This document shows, in pieces, positions 33,936 to 43,085 of a DNA stretch of 64,000 nt. Each line of letters begins with the position of its first letter. Within the stretch, counting starts at the first letter, position 1. The translations under genes were made by a program, and so were the position numbers. This DNA comes from DATBGO01 sp963785765 (lineage in GTDB: Bacteria; Actinomycetota; Actinomycetes; Streptosporangiales; Streptosporangiaceae). The stretch is from contig CAWAWM010000008.1 in NCBI GenBank assembly GCA_963785765.1, positions 806,001 to 870,000 of the forward strand, written 5' to 3'. The notes beneath the pieces were generated by a model that was not told the origin of the DNA, did not search any database, and worked only from the letters and a program-made list of their open reading frames with translations.

Positions 33936-34042
33936 GCCTGGAAACGCTACCGTCTGCGGGCCGGTGACGGCGGCTGGCCAGCACCGGCCCGCGCGACCGG
34001 CGGTGCGCCGTGAGCCCGCCATGCGGGCCCGGTGCGCCGCGA

Positions 34043-34609
34043 TCAGAATCCCGGGATACCCGTCCCGGCTCGGACCGGCCCGACGCCGAGAACCCGGCGG
34101 TTGCCGCACGCCGGGAACGAGAAGCCCAGGATGTCCGTCGAGCTGCGCTGGCCTGGCGGGTAGACCTTCAGCCCGGCCGCCGTCCGGGCATGACATCCGG
34201 CGATGTCGCCGGCCTCGACGATCTGCAGGATGGCGTGGGCCGTCGCGCCCGGGCGCAGGGTGACCAGGTGCCGTCGTCCGGTGTGATTGGCCGGCGGCCC
34301 GATCCGGCGCCCGCTGGAACTGATCGCCGACACGCCCGGGTAGCCGAACAGCCAGCAAGTGCGATGGCTGACATTGCTGAATTCCAGCGGATAGAACGTG
34401 CTACCCGCGGCCCCGCTGCCCGGAATCCCGAGCCACGTCACGGTGCGGGCGGCGGTGCACTGCCGCACCGCCGCGGCGGCGGCTGGTGCGGCCGGCGCGG
34501 CCGTCCGGGCGGGCGCCGCCAGCGCCGCCGCAGGAACGAGGCCGATACCGCAGCTGCCAATTATTATCGCCGCGGCGATAATTGGCCGGCCCAGATGTAT
34601 GCATTTCAT
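34043..34609 (-). CDS. Secreted DUF4232 protein, copy 1
   Basis: 188 residues. Signal peptide (helix AAAIIIGSCGIGLVPAAALA), Ala/Pro-rich linker and a DUF4232 beta-sandwich domain with family cysteines (VRQCTA, RTCWLFGYPGVS, AGCHA, FPACG). Function unknown; common in actinobacterial secretomes. ATG at 34609. A paralogue is encoded immediately upstream on the same strand. Confidence 0.88.
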   Translation of the reverse strand: MKCIHLGRPIIAAAIIIGSCGIGLVPAAALAAPARTAAPAAPAAAAAVRQCTAARTVTWLGIPGSGAAGSTFYPLEFSNVSHRTCWLFGYPGVSAISSSGRRIGPPANHTGRRHLVTLRPGATAHAILQIVEAGDIAGCHARTAAGLKVYPPGQRSSTDILGFSFPACGNRRVLGVGPVRAGTGIPGF

Positions 34610-34705
34610 GAATAATCTCCCCAGTGAACTCGCGCATGGAAAAACAATGGCCGGATCAGTATGGCAACGGGTGGCTCATGAGCGCCCGGTAACAGTCGTT
34701 CCGCT

Positions 34706-34760
34706 GCGCGCTTACTATCCCGCCGGGCGTGCTTACTAATCCCGCCGGGCACGCTTACTG
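34706..34760. repeat. Tandem CTTACTA-CCCGCCGGGC repeats between DUF4232 genes
   Basis: Two full copies of CGCTTACTATCCCGCCGGGC-type sequence and a third partial copy that includes the stop codon of DUF4232 copy 2. Each contains a small C/G hairpin, so they may act together as a weak terminator. Confidence 0.6.
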
Positions 34761-35414
34761 TGCGGTCGCGCCCGGCTGGACGGTCTGGACCGAGAGGATG
34801 CCCGTCGCCTTGGCGCCGCCGCTACAGGTCGGTGCCGAGAAGCTGATGTACAGCGGGCTGAACTGGCCGGGCGGGTAGACCCGGAGCCAGTGCGCCTGCA
34901 CGATCGTGCACCTGGACGACGGATAGTTGCTCGCGTTCACCACCTGCAGAGTGGCGTGCGCGGTCTGCCCGGCCGCCAGCGTCACCAGCGCGGGAGTCAC
35001 CGTATCGTTGCGGGTCGCCGCCGCGCCGATCTGACTGCCGCCCGCTCCGGTGACGAAGGAGACGCCCGGGTACCCGTAGAGCGTGCAGGTGGTGCCGGAG
35101 TTGTTGGTCAGATCGACCGGGTAATAGCTGCTGCCTGCCGCACCCTGGCCCGAGCCGATCGTCGCCTTCAGCCCCGCCGTCGCGCACGGCTTAGGCCCGG
35201 TCGGTGTGGCTGTCGCGGTGGGCGAGGCACTCGCGCTTGCGGGGGCGGTGGCGCCTGCGGCGGTGCTCGCGGGCGTGCTCGCGGCGGGCTTGGTGGCCTT
35301 GGTGGCCGACGCGGCCGGGCTGCTGGTCCCGCTGCAGCTCGTGATCAGTGCCGCGGCGCAGGCCAGCGCGCTGGCGGCGATTGCTCGCCGGACCGGGAAG
35401 CCGGATGGTGTCAT
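34755..35414 (-). CDS. DUF4232 lipoprotein, copy 2
   Basis: 219 residues. Signal with lipobox LITSC (about 27), a long Ser/Thr/Ala/Pro linker, then DUF4232 with cysteines in KPCATAG, GTTCTLYGYPGVSF, SRCTI and PTCSGG. Closely similar in order to copy 1 (34043-34609), so tandem duplication is likely. ATG at 35414 with AGGGGGC upstream. Confidence 0.88.
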   Translation of the reverse strand: MTPSGFPVRRAIAASALACAAALITSCSGTSSPAASATKATKPAASTPASTAAGATAPASASASPTATATPTGPKPCATAGLKATIGSGQGAAGSSYYPVDLTNNSGTTCTLYGYPGVSFVTGAGGSQIGAAATRNDTVTPALVTLAAGQTAHATLQVVNASNYPSSRCTIVQAHWLRVYPPGQFSPLYISFSAPTCSGGAKATGILSVQTVQPGATAQ

Positions 35415-35546
35415 GACACTGCCCCCTGTCGTGGCGAGTGGCCGGATGGCCACGACCTCTATGACGCCGTCGCTAGGCCTGCGGTTGCGGAGCGGCACCC
35501 GCCGATGTCATAGTGTGCCGCCCGTGGCGCGGACACGCCAGGCGCA

Positions 35547-35576
35547 GCGCCGGCCGGGCCCGGGCCCGGCCGGCGC
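35547..35576. promoter_or_regulatory. 30-bp perfect GC palindrome before gamma-glutamyltransferase
   Basis: Arm GCGCCGGCCGGGCCC followed directly by its exact complement, ending 23 nt before the ATG at 35600. In RNA it would be a very stable hairpin in the leader; it could be a terminator/attenuator or an operator. Confidence 0.6.
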
Positions 35577-35599
35577 CGGTCAACGGTAGCGTCGGTGTT

Positions 35600-37457
35600 A
35601 TGTCTGGCGGTACGCCTTTTACCACCCGGCCGGAACTGGCGGGCACCTTCGGCATGGTGGCTGCTACGCACTGGCTCGCCGCCGCCGCCGGGCTGGCGGC
35701 CCTGGAGCAGGGCGGTAACGCATTCGATGCCGCGGTGGCGGCCGGCCTGGTCCTGCAGGTCGTGGAGCCGCACATGAACGGGCAGGCCGGGGAGGTCCCG
35801 GTGATCGGGTTCGACGCCGCGCGGGGCGAGACCTTCGTGCTCGACGGCCAGGGCCCGGCACCCGCGGCCGCCACCCGGCAGGCGTTCGCCGGTCTCGGCC
35901 TGGATCTGGTTCCTGGCACCGGCCTGCTGGCCGCGTGCGTGCCTGCCGCGTTCGGGACCTGGATGCTGCTGCTGGCCCGTCATGGCAGGCTGCCGCTGCG
36001 CGAGGTGCTGAAGTACGCGATCGGTTATGCACGGGACGGCTATCCGATGCCGGCGGCGGCCGGCGCGGTCATCGGCGCGATGGCCGGCACCTTCCGCGAG
36101 CACTGGCCAAGCTCGGCCGAGATCTACCTGGCGGGCGGGACACCCCGGCCAGGTTCCCGGTTCGCAAATCCTGCCCTCGCGGCCGTCTACACCAGGATCC
36201 TGGCCGAGGGGGAAGCCGCCGGCCGCGATCGCGAAGCGCAGATCGAGGCGGCCAGGCGGGCGTTCTACGAGGGGTTCGTCGCCGAGACGATCGCGGCCTA
36301 CCTGGACCGGGCCGAGGTCATGGACAGCACCGGGCAGCCGCATCGCGGCCTGCTGGCCGGGGCCGACCTGGCTGCCTGGCGGGCGTCCGCCGAGCCGCCG
36401 GTCACGCTGGAGTATGCGGGCCTGACGGTCTGCAAGACCGGGCCCTGGGGTCAGGGACCGGTCTTCCTGCAGCAGCTTGCCCTGCTGGCGGGGTTCGACC
36501 TGGCTGGCATGGGCCCGGGGAGTGCCGAGTTCATTCACACCGTGGTGGAGTGCGCGAAGCTGGCCTTCGCTGACCGCGAGGCCTGGTACGGCGATCCGAG
36601 GTTCAGCCCGGTGCCGCTGGCCGAGCTGCTCTCGCCGCAGTACGCGGCCCAGCGCAGGCAACTGGTCGGTCCGACAGCATCGGGAGAACTCCGCCCCGGC
36701 TGGCCGGGCGGCCGCGCGCCAGCGCTACCAGAATTTGCACAGCCCGGATATGCATTGGCCCGGATATGGGCTGGCCGGACACCCGGCGGCTGGACCTGGC
36801 GCGGCCGCGGCCGGCGGCGCGGGGGAGCCGGTGGCCGCCGACGCCTCAGCTGACCTGACGATCCCGGGCCTGGGCGCCAGTGACACCTGCCACCTGGATG
36901 TCGCGGACTCGTTCGGCAACCTGGTTTCGGCCACGCCGAGCGGCGGCTGGCTGCAGAGCTCGCCCGTCATTCCCGGACTGGGCTTCTGCCTGGGCACCCG
37001 GGCCCAGATGTTCACCCTCACCCCCGGCCTGGCCAGCACGCTGGCGCCGGGCGGGCGGCCGCGTACCACGCTGACTCCCGGTCTGGCGCTCCGCGACGGC
37101 GAGCCCTACCTGGCGTTCGGCACCCCGGGCGGTGACCAGCAGGATCAGTGGGCGCTGGCGTTCTTCCTCAACCACGTCCACTTCGGCATGAACCTGCAGG
37201 AGGCGATCGACGCGCCGGCCTTCCACACCGACCACTTCCCGTCCTCGTTCTACCCGCGCGGCTCGCTGCCCAGGTCGCTGGCCGCCGAGGCGAGGCTGGC
37301 CGAGCCGGTGCTGGCCGAGCTGCGCAGGCGCGGGCACGTGGTCACCGTGCAGCCGCCCTGGTCCCTCGGCCGGGTCAGCGCGGTCAGCCGCCAGGGCGGG
37401 ATGTTGCGGGCGGGCGCGAACGCGCGCGGCATGCAGGGCTACGCGGTGGGCAGGTAG
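35600..37457 (+). pseudogene. Gamma-glutamyltransferase-family protein with one frameshift
   Basis: About 618 residues when joined. First frame: ATHWLAAAAGLAALEQGGNAFDAAVA and NGQAGEVPVIGFDA to about 36740. Second frame: the nucleophile motif SDTCHLDVADSFGNLVSATPSGGW, then GLGFCLGTRAQMF and a normal C-terminus. GGT enzymes are made as one chain and self-cleave before that Thr, transferring or hydrolysing gamma-glutamyl groups. The frame change lies at about 36735-36795 in a variable linker between the two subunits; one base must be removed. Both halves are otherwise intact, so error or recent loss. Confidence 0.8.
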
Positions 37458-37545
37458 GGCTGCCCGGTGCGCAGGCAGGGCTAGCTGCTCGGCAGGCAGG
37501 GCTACCCCGTCGGCAGGCAGGGCTACCCCGTCGGCAGGCCGGGCG
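37453..37545. repeat. Imperfect tandem repeats of GGCAGGCAGGGCTACCCCGTC
   Basis: About four copies of a 21-25-bp unit starting at the last codons of gamma-glutamyltransferase and running into the end of phzF. They lie between convergent stops. Confidence 0.75.
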
Positions 37546-38338
37546 CGGCCGCGGCGGTCAGCTCGCCGGCCAGCACGGTCACCGCGCGGCCGACCAGGAT
37601 CACCCGGTCGTTCTCCAGGCGCACCGCGACGGTGCCGCCGCGCGCCGAAGCCTGATAGCCAGTCAGCGAGGCGCTGCCGAGCCGCCCGCACCAGTACGGC
37701 GCCAGCGTGCAGTGCGCGGAACCGGTGACCGGGTCCTCAGGCACCCCGACGGCGGGGGCGAAGAAGCGGGAGACGAAGTCCGCCCCTGGACGAGCCGAAG
37801 GAGCCGTAACGATGGTGCCGCGGACCCTGATCTCCGCCAGCCCGGCCAGGTCCGGCCGGAGCCTGGTGACCTCCTCCTGGGAGCCGAGCACGACCAGGAA
37901 GTCCTCGTCGCTGCGGCCCGCCCAGACCGGCGCGGCGATGCCGAGCGCAGTCAGCAGGCCGGGCGGCGGCTCGGCCTGCCGGGCGGGCCGGGCCGGGAAG
38001 TCGAGCGCGATCGCGTCGCCCGCCCGGCTGGCCACCAGCGGACCGCTGGCCGAGTCGAACCTGATCGGCTCGCCGGGTGCCGCGGTTGCGGTGCTGTACA
38101 GAACGTGCGCGCTGGCCAGCGTCGCGTGCCCGCAGAGCGCTACCTCGACGGCCGGGGTGAACCAGCGCAGCAGGTAGCCCCCGCCGCGCGGCTCGACAAA
38201 GGCCGTCTCGGCCAGGTTCATCTCGGCGGCGACCCGCTGCATCCAGGCGGCCTCGGCTGGCGCCTCGAGCAGGCACACGGCGGCTGGGTTGCCGGTGAAC
38301 GCGGCGTCGGCGAAGGCGTCGACCTGGAAGATCCGCAT
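37523..38338 (-). CDS. PhzF-family isomerase/epimerase
   Basis: 271 residues with the diaminopimelate-epimerase-like double fold. Start MRIFQVDAFADAAFTGNPAAVCLL, catalytic glutamate in NLAETAFV (about 45), VALCGHATLASAHVL and GVPEDPVTGSAHCTLAPYW are all diagnostic. Biochemical substrate outside phenazine synthesis is unknown. ATG at 38338. Convergent with gamma-glutamyltransferase. Confidence 0.92.
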   Translation of the reverse strand: MRIFQVDAFADAAFTGNPAAVCLLEAPAEAAWMQRVAAEMNLAETAFVEPRGGGYLLRWFTPAVEVALCGHATLASAHVLYSTATAAPGEPIRFDSASGPLVASRAGDAIALDFPARPARQAEPPPGLLTALGIAAPVWAGRSDEDFLVVLGSQEEVTRLRPDLAGLAEIRVRGTIVTAPSARPGADFVSRFFAPAVGVPEDPVTGSAHCTLAPYWCGRLGSASLTGYQASARGGTVAVRLENDRVILVGRAVTVLAGELTAAAAPGLPTG

Positions 38339-38362
38339 CAGCGGAGCCTAGGCCAGCCCGGC

Positions 38363-38956
38363 TCAGACCGGCAGGGCGAGGCCGCCGGCCAGCAGCGCAG
38401 CGATCACCGCCAGCGCGCTGAGCCAGCCGGAGGCCTGCCCGCCGGGCACCGGAAGCAGCACCGCGCCGGTCGCAATCACCAGCAGGCCAAGCCCGGCGGC
38501 GATCAGCGGCAGTTGCTGTCGCAGTACGCCGGGCCGGGCGCCGGACTCGGCCAGATGCGTCGCGAACAGGTACCCAAGCAACGCGACCGCGAGCAGTGCG
38601 GTGTGGTACGCACCGGACTGATGCATCGCCTCGAGTAGCAGGGCGGCGACGACCAGACCGTCCGCCCACGGGATGGCCCGGAGTGCGGCCAGCAGCGCGT
38701 GCCCGGCCCGTTCCGGCCCGGTGCGGTATCCGGCCGGATACGAATGCTCGGCACCCACCGCCAGCCTGGCGGTGCCGAGCACGGCGCAGCCCGCCGCCGC
38801 GACCAGTACCGGTGCGGCGAAGAAACCACCGTGGCGCTGGATCGGCAGCGCTGACCAGGCCACGCAGGCGGCGGCCAGCAGGCCAGCGGCGGCGCTCTGC
38901 CGGGTCCGCGGGTGCTGGCGCACCAGGCGGGCCGTTCTGCTCAGTGGCATGGCCAT
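38363..38956 (-). CDS. Membrane protein at the end of the DUF58/MoxR operon
   Basis: 197 residues, about six hydrophobic segments with an Arg-rich N-terminus. No family recognised. ATG at 38956 abuts the TAA of the DUF58 gene with no gap, so translation is coupled and it belongs to that operon. Confidence 0.8.
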   Translation of the reverse strand: MAMPLSRTARLVRQHPRTRQSAAAGLLAAACVAWSALPIQRHGGFFAAPVLVAAAGCAVLGTARLAVGAEHSYPAGYRTGPERAGHALLAALRAIPWADGLVVAALLLEAMHQSGAYHTALLAVALLGYLFATHLAESGARPGVLRQQLPLIAAGLGLLVIATGAVLLPVPGGQASGWLSALAVIAALLAGGLALPV

Positions 38957-40273
38957 TTAGCGGCTGGTCACCATGACCCTTCTGGTGTAGGGGGCGAGGG
39001 GTTCGTCCAGAGCCTGGATACCGTCCCAGTGCACGACCGGGATGCCGATCTCGCGCAGCGAGAACCTGATCGCCTGCTGCTCCATCCGCCAGATCCGCCG
39101 GGCCAGCCCGGACAGACTGTCATTCCCGCCGGGCGGCTCGGCGTTGAGTACGTCGACGGCGAGCACGGTCAGGCCCCGCTCCCGCAGGTCGCGCAGCATA
39201 CCGACGAGCCGCTGGCTGAGCAGCGGGCTGAACACGATGATGAGCGCGCCTGGTGGCAGAGCCGCCCTGGGCAGCCGGTCCAGGCTCGTCCCGCCGGGGC
39301 TGGCCTCAGGTTCGGCCAGCATCGCGTTCATGATCCGGAAGAACTGCCTGGTCCCGGTGCCGGGCGCGATCCAGGCGGCCCGGTTGGAGTAGCTGATATA
39401 GCCGACCCGGTCCCGCGCGGCCAGGTAGGCCCGGGCCGTCCCGGCCACGCCGCGGACCGCCAGGTCCAGCGCGGTGGCACCGACCTCGCCGACGTCGGAG
39501 GTGGTATCGGCGATGATGACGACATTCTGGGACCGCTCAGCGGCGAACATATTCAGCTGCAGGCGGCCCCGCCTGGTGGTGGCCGGCCAGTTGATCCGTC
39601 GTTGCCGGTCGCCCGGGGTGAAGTCGCGGACCCCGGTGAAGTCGGTTCCGGTACCCTGCGCCCGGGACGCGTGCTCGCCGAGCCAGTTGAGCAGCCGGCT
39701 GAGCACCACCCTGGTGTCCTGCGCGGCCGGAGCCGGATAGCAGTCGATCGACGGCAGCGGCATGGTCACCCGGCTCTCGTGCAGCCGCCAGCGGTCCCGC
39801 AGGATTATTTCCAGATGTCCGATGCTACGGCGGCCCCAGCGGCTGACCAGGAACGGCAAAGTGCCTGAGGCACTCGTCACCTCGCCGGCGTCCGGGAGGC
39901 CGGTGTCCGGGGCCGCCGGTACGGGAGCGCTCCCGCGGCCGGTCCCGGCCGGTACCCCGACCGCGTCACTGCCATGCATCAGCAGGTCAACGCTGAAGCC
40001 GTCGGCTCCGCTGACCGTTACCTCGACGGCGGCATGGTCGCCTTCAAAGAGCTGGCCGGCGGTTGACCGCAAGCTGATGCCGATCTGGCCGGGCCGCTCC
40101 CGCGGCCACGTGGCCAGCAGTACCAGCGCCGGCGCCGCGGCGGCCGCGAACTCGGGTCGCCGGCTGACGACGGCGATGGCGAGGCCGGCCAGGGCCAGCG
40201 TGACCAGGCGCCGGGCATGACCGGACAGCGACCAGCTCAGCGTGACCTCGCGTTCGGAAGCCGGCGTCGTCAT
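38957..40273 (-). CDS. DUF58 domain protein
   Basis: 438 residues. Two N-terminal helices, a beta-rich central part and the DUF58 core (GTDFTGVRDFTPGDRQRRINWPATTRRGRL) leading into a von-Willebrand-like domain with NVVIIADTTSDV. DUF58 proteins work with MoxR ATPases, probably in maturation of membrane or secreted complexes. ATG at 40273 with GGAG seven nt upstream. Follows moxR by 24 nt. Confidence 0.92.
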   Translation of the reverse strand: MTTPASEREVTLSWSLSGHARRLVTLALAGLAIAVVSRRPEFAAAAAPALVLLATWPRERPGQIGISLRSTAGQLFEGDHAAVEVTVSGADGFSVDLLMHGSDAVGVPAGTGRGSAPVPAAPDTGLPDAGEVTSASGTLPFLVSRWGRRSIGHLEIILRDRWRLHESRVTMPLPSIDCYPAPAAQDTRVVLSRLLNWLGEHASRAQGTGTDFTGVRDFTPGDRQRRINWPATTRRGRLQLNMFAAERSQNVVIIADTTSDVGEVGATALDLAVRGVAGTARAYLAARDRVGYISYSNRAAWIAPGTGTRQFFRIMNAMLAEPEASPGGTSLDRLPRAALPPGALIIVFSPLLSQRLVGMLRDLRERGLTVLAVDVLNAEPPGGNDSLSGLARRIWRMEQQAIRFSLREIGIPVVHWDGIQALDEPLAPYTRRVMVTSR

Positions 40274-40297
40274 CCCGCTGCTCCGCACGACACCCGG

Positions 40298-41284
40298 TCA
40301 GCCCCGGATGCCCGCGGCCGGATCGGTGTGCGGGGTGGCCACCGAGCTCAGCAGCCTGGCGATGACCTCGTCGGCCCGGACCTGCCGCACCCAGAGCTCC
40401 GGGCGCAGCGTGATCCGGTGCGCGAGGGCGGCCACCGCGACGCTCTTGATGTCGTCGGGAGTGACGAACTCGCGCATCTGCAGCAGCGCCTGGCCCCTGG
40501 CCAGCTGGACCAGCGCGAGACCGCCCCGCGGGCTGGCCCCCACCTGGATCTGCGGATGGTCCCTGGTGGCCGAGACGATCGCGACCACGTAGCTGAGCAC
40601 GTCGGGGGAGACCTCGACCTGCTCGAGCGAACGGCGCATGCCGAGCAGGTTGGCCGGGTCGGTGACCTGCCTGACCTCGGCGGCCTCGGTCTTGCGGTCC
40701 AGCCTGCGCTGCAGCATCCGCACCTCATCGGAGGCTGGCAGATAGCCGAGCCGCAGCCGGATCAAGAACCGGTCGAGCTGCGCCTCGGGCAGCTCATAGG
40801 TGCCCTCATACTCGATCGGGTTGTCGGTCGCCAGGACGACGAACGGCTGCGGCAGCTGCCTGGTCTGGCCGTCCACGCTGACCTGGCCCTCGCCCATCGC
40901 TTCCAGCAGCGCGGCCTGGGTCTTCGGCGGGGTCCGGTTGATCTCGTCAGCGAGCAGCAGCTGGGTGAAGACCGGCCCGGGCCGGAAGACCATCTGGCCG
41001 GTCCGCTGGTCGTACAGCGGCGCGCCAACCACATCGGAGGGCAGCAGGTCCGGGGTGAACTGGATGCGGGCGAACTCCAGGCCCAGGGCTTGCGCGAACG
41101 ACCGGGCGATCAGCGTCTTGCCCAGGCCGGGCAGATCCTCGATCAGGATGTGGCCGCCGGCCAGGATGCCGATCATCACCAGCTCCAGCGCCCGGCGGTA
41201 GCCGACGACCGCGTGCTCGATCTCGTCGAGGACCGCGGTGCACCGGTAGGCGGTCTCCGCAGGTCCTGGCGGGTCCTGTGTCAC
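40298..41284 (-). CDS. MoxR-family AAA+ ATPase
   Basis: 328 residues. Walker A-like GLGKT (IEDLPGLGKTLIARSF), Walker B LLADEINRTPPKTQAALLEAM, sensor ATDNPIEYEGTYELPEAQLDRFL; MoxR ATPases act as chaperones for partner complexes. GTG at 41284 overlaps the stop of the upstream gene by 4 nt (GTGA). Middle gene of DUF4129-hypothetical-MoxR-DUF58 operon. Confidence 0.95.
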   Translation of the reverse strand: MTQDPPGPAETAYRCTAVLDEIEHAVVGYRRALELVMIGILAGGHILIEDLPGLGKTLIARSFAQALGLEFARIQFTPDLLPSDVVGAPLYDQRTGQMVFRPGPVFTQLLLADEINRTPPKTQAALLEAMGEGQVSVDGQTRQLPQPFVVLATDNPIEYEGTYELPEAQLDRFLIRLRLGYLPASDEVRMLQRRLDRKTEAAEVRQVTDPANLLGMRRSLEQVEVSPDVLSYVVAIVSATRDHPQIQVGASPRGGLALVQLARGQALLQMREFVTPDDIKSVAVAALAHRITLRPELWVRQVRADEVIARLLSSVATPHTDPAAGIRG

Positions 41285-41829
41285 AGTCGCTCCAGTCGGT
41301 CGATGAGGCGGGCCAGCGTACGGGGCGGGATACCTGGCTGGTTGCCCGCGGCTACCGCCGGGCGGTCCGGATCCACCCAGTACCACAGGTCATCGTCGCC
41401 GCGGCGCGGGCAAAGCAGCCGCCTGGCCGCGGCGGGATCGGAGCGCAGGCTGACTCCGTGCCGCTCGGCGAGCCGCGCGGCCAGCAGGTTCTGCAGCGTG
41501 GTGCGGAGGTCACGGTCGAATGCGGTCATGGAGTGGGTGCCGTCAAGCAGCCCCGAGCGCTTGCGCCAGTACCCGGTGAACGGCATCGGCATCCGCCCGA
41601 TCCCGGGCCGGTAATCGTCGCCAGCAGTCGGCTCGGCGGGCGGCAGGATGACGCGGAGCACGCCGAGGCCGACCGCTCCGGCGACGGCGAGCACCACGGC
41701 CGCGCCCGCCGCGCCCGCCTCCGCGTAGCCGGCCGCCGTCGAAGCGGCGATGAGTATGGCGGCGCTGACCAGCTCCGGTGCCGCAGCGCGCCAGCCCCGG
41801 CGCGCGCCACCGGCCGCCTCGCCGGTCAC
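41281..41829 (-). CDS. Hypothetical membrane protein of the MoxR operon
   Basis: 182 residues: two N-terminal helices (about 18-60), then a soluble part with GYWRKRSGLLDGTHSMTAFDRDLRTTLQNLLAARLAERHGV. No family assigned, but position and layout match the small subunit gene often found beside MoxR/DUF58. Overlaps both neighbours by 4 nt. Confidence 0.82.
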   Translation of the reverse strand: MTGEAAGGARRGWRAAAPELVSAAILIAASTAAGYAEAGAAGAAVVLAVAGAVGLGVLRVILPPAEPTAGDDYRPGIGRMPMPFTGYWRKRSGLLDGTHSMTAFDRDLRTTLQNLLAARLAERHGVSLRSDPAAARRLLCPRRGDDDLWYWVDPDRPAVAAGNQPGIPPRTLARLIDRLERL

Positions 41830-42767
41830 GGCGGCGGCCCGGCCGCCCCGGCCGGCTCAGCCAGGCTCGCGGCCAGCTCGGTGAGGGCTCGCTCGGCGGC
41901 GCCCCGGTGCGCGGCGGTGAGCTCTCGGGTGGAAAACCGTGCCTCGTAAAAGACGGCGGTGAGCCTGGCGGCCGCGCTGCCGTGCACGATACCGGCGGCC
42001 GCCGCCCTGGCCAGCAGCTCGTCGGGGGTCTCCGCGATGCCCCGGGTCGCGCCGGCCCGGGCCAGGCTCTGCTCCATGGCCAGGTAGCAGGCGATGATGG
42101 CGCCTCGTGCATCGTCAAGCTCGCGCAGCGCCAGCCAGCCGTACTCGACCGCCTCCCTCAGCTTGGCCTGGCCGTCATCGTCGGTGAACTGGGCGGGTTC
42201 CGCCGGCCAGCCCGGCGCTCTCGGGCGCCGGGCCCTGATCAGCAGCAGTACGCAGCCGACGAGGCCGGCCAGCAGGACGGCGACCAGGACCGCGTCGACG
42301 ACGGTCCCGGCAAATGAGCCGGCGGCGTGCGGCGACGCCTGCGGGAGCTGGTAAGGCTTGAGCGGCTTCGGCACGCCGCTGGGGCGCGGCGCCGGTGGCT
42401 TCGGCGGCCGGTAGTGCGCGTGGATGCTCCTGGTCGCCAGGTACACGACGGGCAGGGCGAGCGCCGCCACGCCGAGTATGCCGCGCAGCACCTCCCGCAG
42501 CCGGGCGGCCAGCGAGTTGTCTCGTGGCGCATGCGCCCGGCGCAGCATGGCCGCCAGCAGCAGGGTCAGGACGACAGCTTCAAGGCCGGCGTCGACGGGC
42601 AGCTGGTCACGGGAGTACGGGCCGTCAAGGCCGAGCGAGGGCAGGGTGCCACGCAGGCCGACCGCGACCAGGACGACCAGCAGCGCGATCATGGCCAGAC
42701 GCGCCCGCTGGCTGGTGCCGTGGGCGCTGCCGGACTGGCCGCCGGCGCGCGACCGCCCCTGCGTCAT
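41826..42767 (-). CDS. DUF4129 domain membrane protein
   Basis: 313 residues. Three helices (N-terminus, about 80-110 and about 150-175) then the C-terminal DUF4129 domain (LREAVEYGWLALRELDDARGAIIACYLAMEQSLARAG through YEARFSTRELTAAHRGAAERAL). First gene of the operon; stop overlaps the next start (ATGA). Confidence 0.88.
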   Translation of the reverse strand: MTQGRSRAGGQSGSAHGTSQRARLAMIALLVVLVAVGLRGTLPSLGLDGPYSRDQLPVDAGLEAVVLTLLLAAMLRRAHAPRDNSLAARLREVLRGILGVAALALPVVYLATRSIHAHYRPPKPPAPRPSGVPKPLKPYQLPQASPHAAGSFAGTVVDAVLVAVLLAGLVGCVLLLIRARRPRAPGWPAEPAQFTDDDGQAKLREAVEYGWLALRELDDARGAIIACYLAMEQSLARAGATRGIAETPDELLARAAAAGIVHGSAAARLTAVFYEARFSTRELTAAHRGAAERALTELAASLAEPAGAAGPPP

Positions 42768-43085
42768 GTGTCCAGCCTCCGCGACCAGGCCAGGCCGCCC
42801 CTCCCGGCGTCTTGCGAAACCGCATCCTGACCGCCGATACCCGTTCCCACCGACGTTACCGCCGTGCGGCGGCCGGAGTCAGTACCCGGAGCCTACGATC
42901 CAGCGGGCTGAGCCGCCATCGGGTTTTCCGGCCGCCGGCCTGGGCTGCGGGAGATCAGCCTGCAGGCTGACGACGAGCGCGGCCCCGATGCGGCAGGGTA
43001 GGAGAACCGCCAGGCCCGGCAGCCGGGCCAGGGCCGGTGAACTACCCAGGACAGGCGAAGCTGACGAAGGCGAGGCAGGAGTGAC
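42768..43085. other. 318-nt divergent intergenic region
   Basis: Lies between the DUF4129 operon and the ABC operon. It holds the 16-bp palindrome at 42955-42970 and G/C-rich sequence with no convincing promoter boxes. I see no small ORF with a ribosome site. Confidence 0.6.
42955..42970. promoter_or_regulatory. 16-bp perfect palindrome in ABC-operon promoter region
   Basis: TCAGCCTGCAGGCTGA, 115 nt before the first ABC ATPase gene. Candidate operator for an unlinked dimeric regulator; no second copy seen. Confidence 0.4.
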
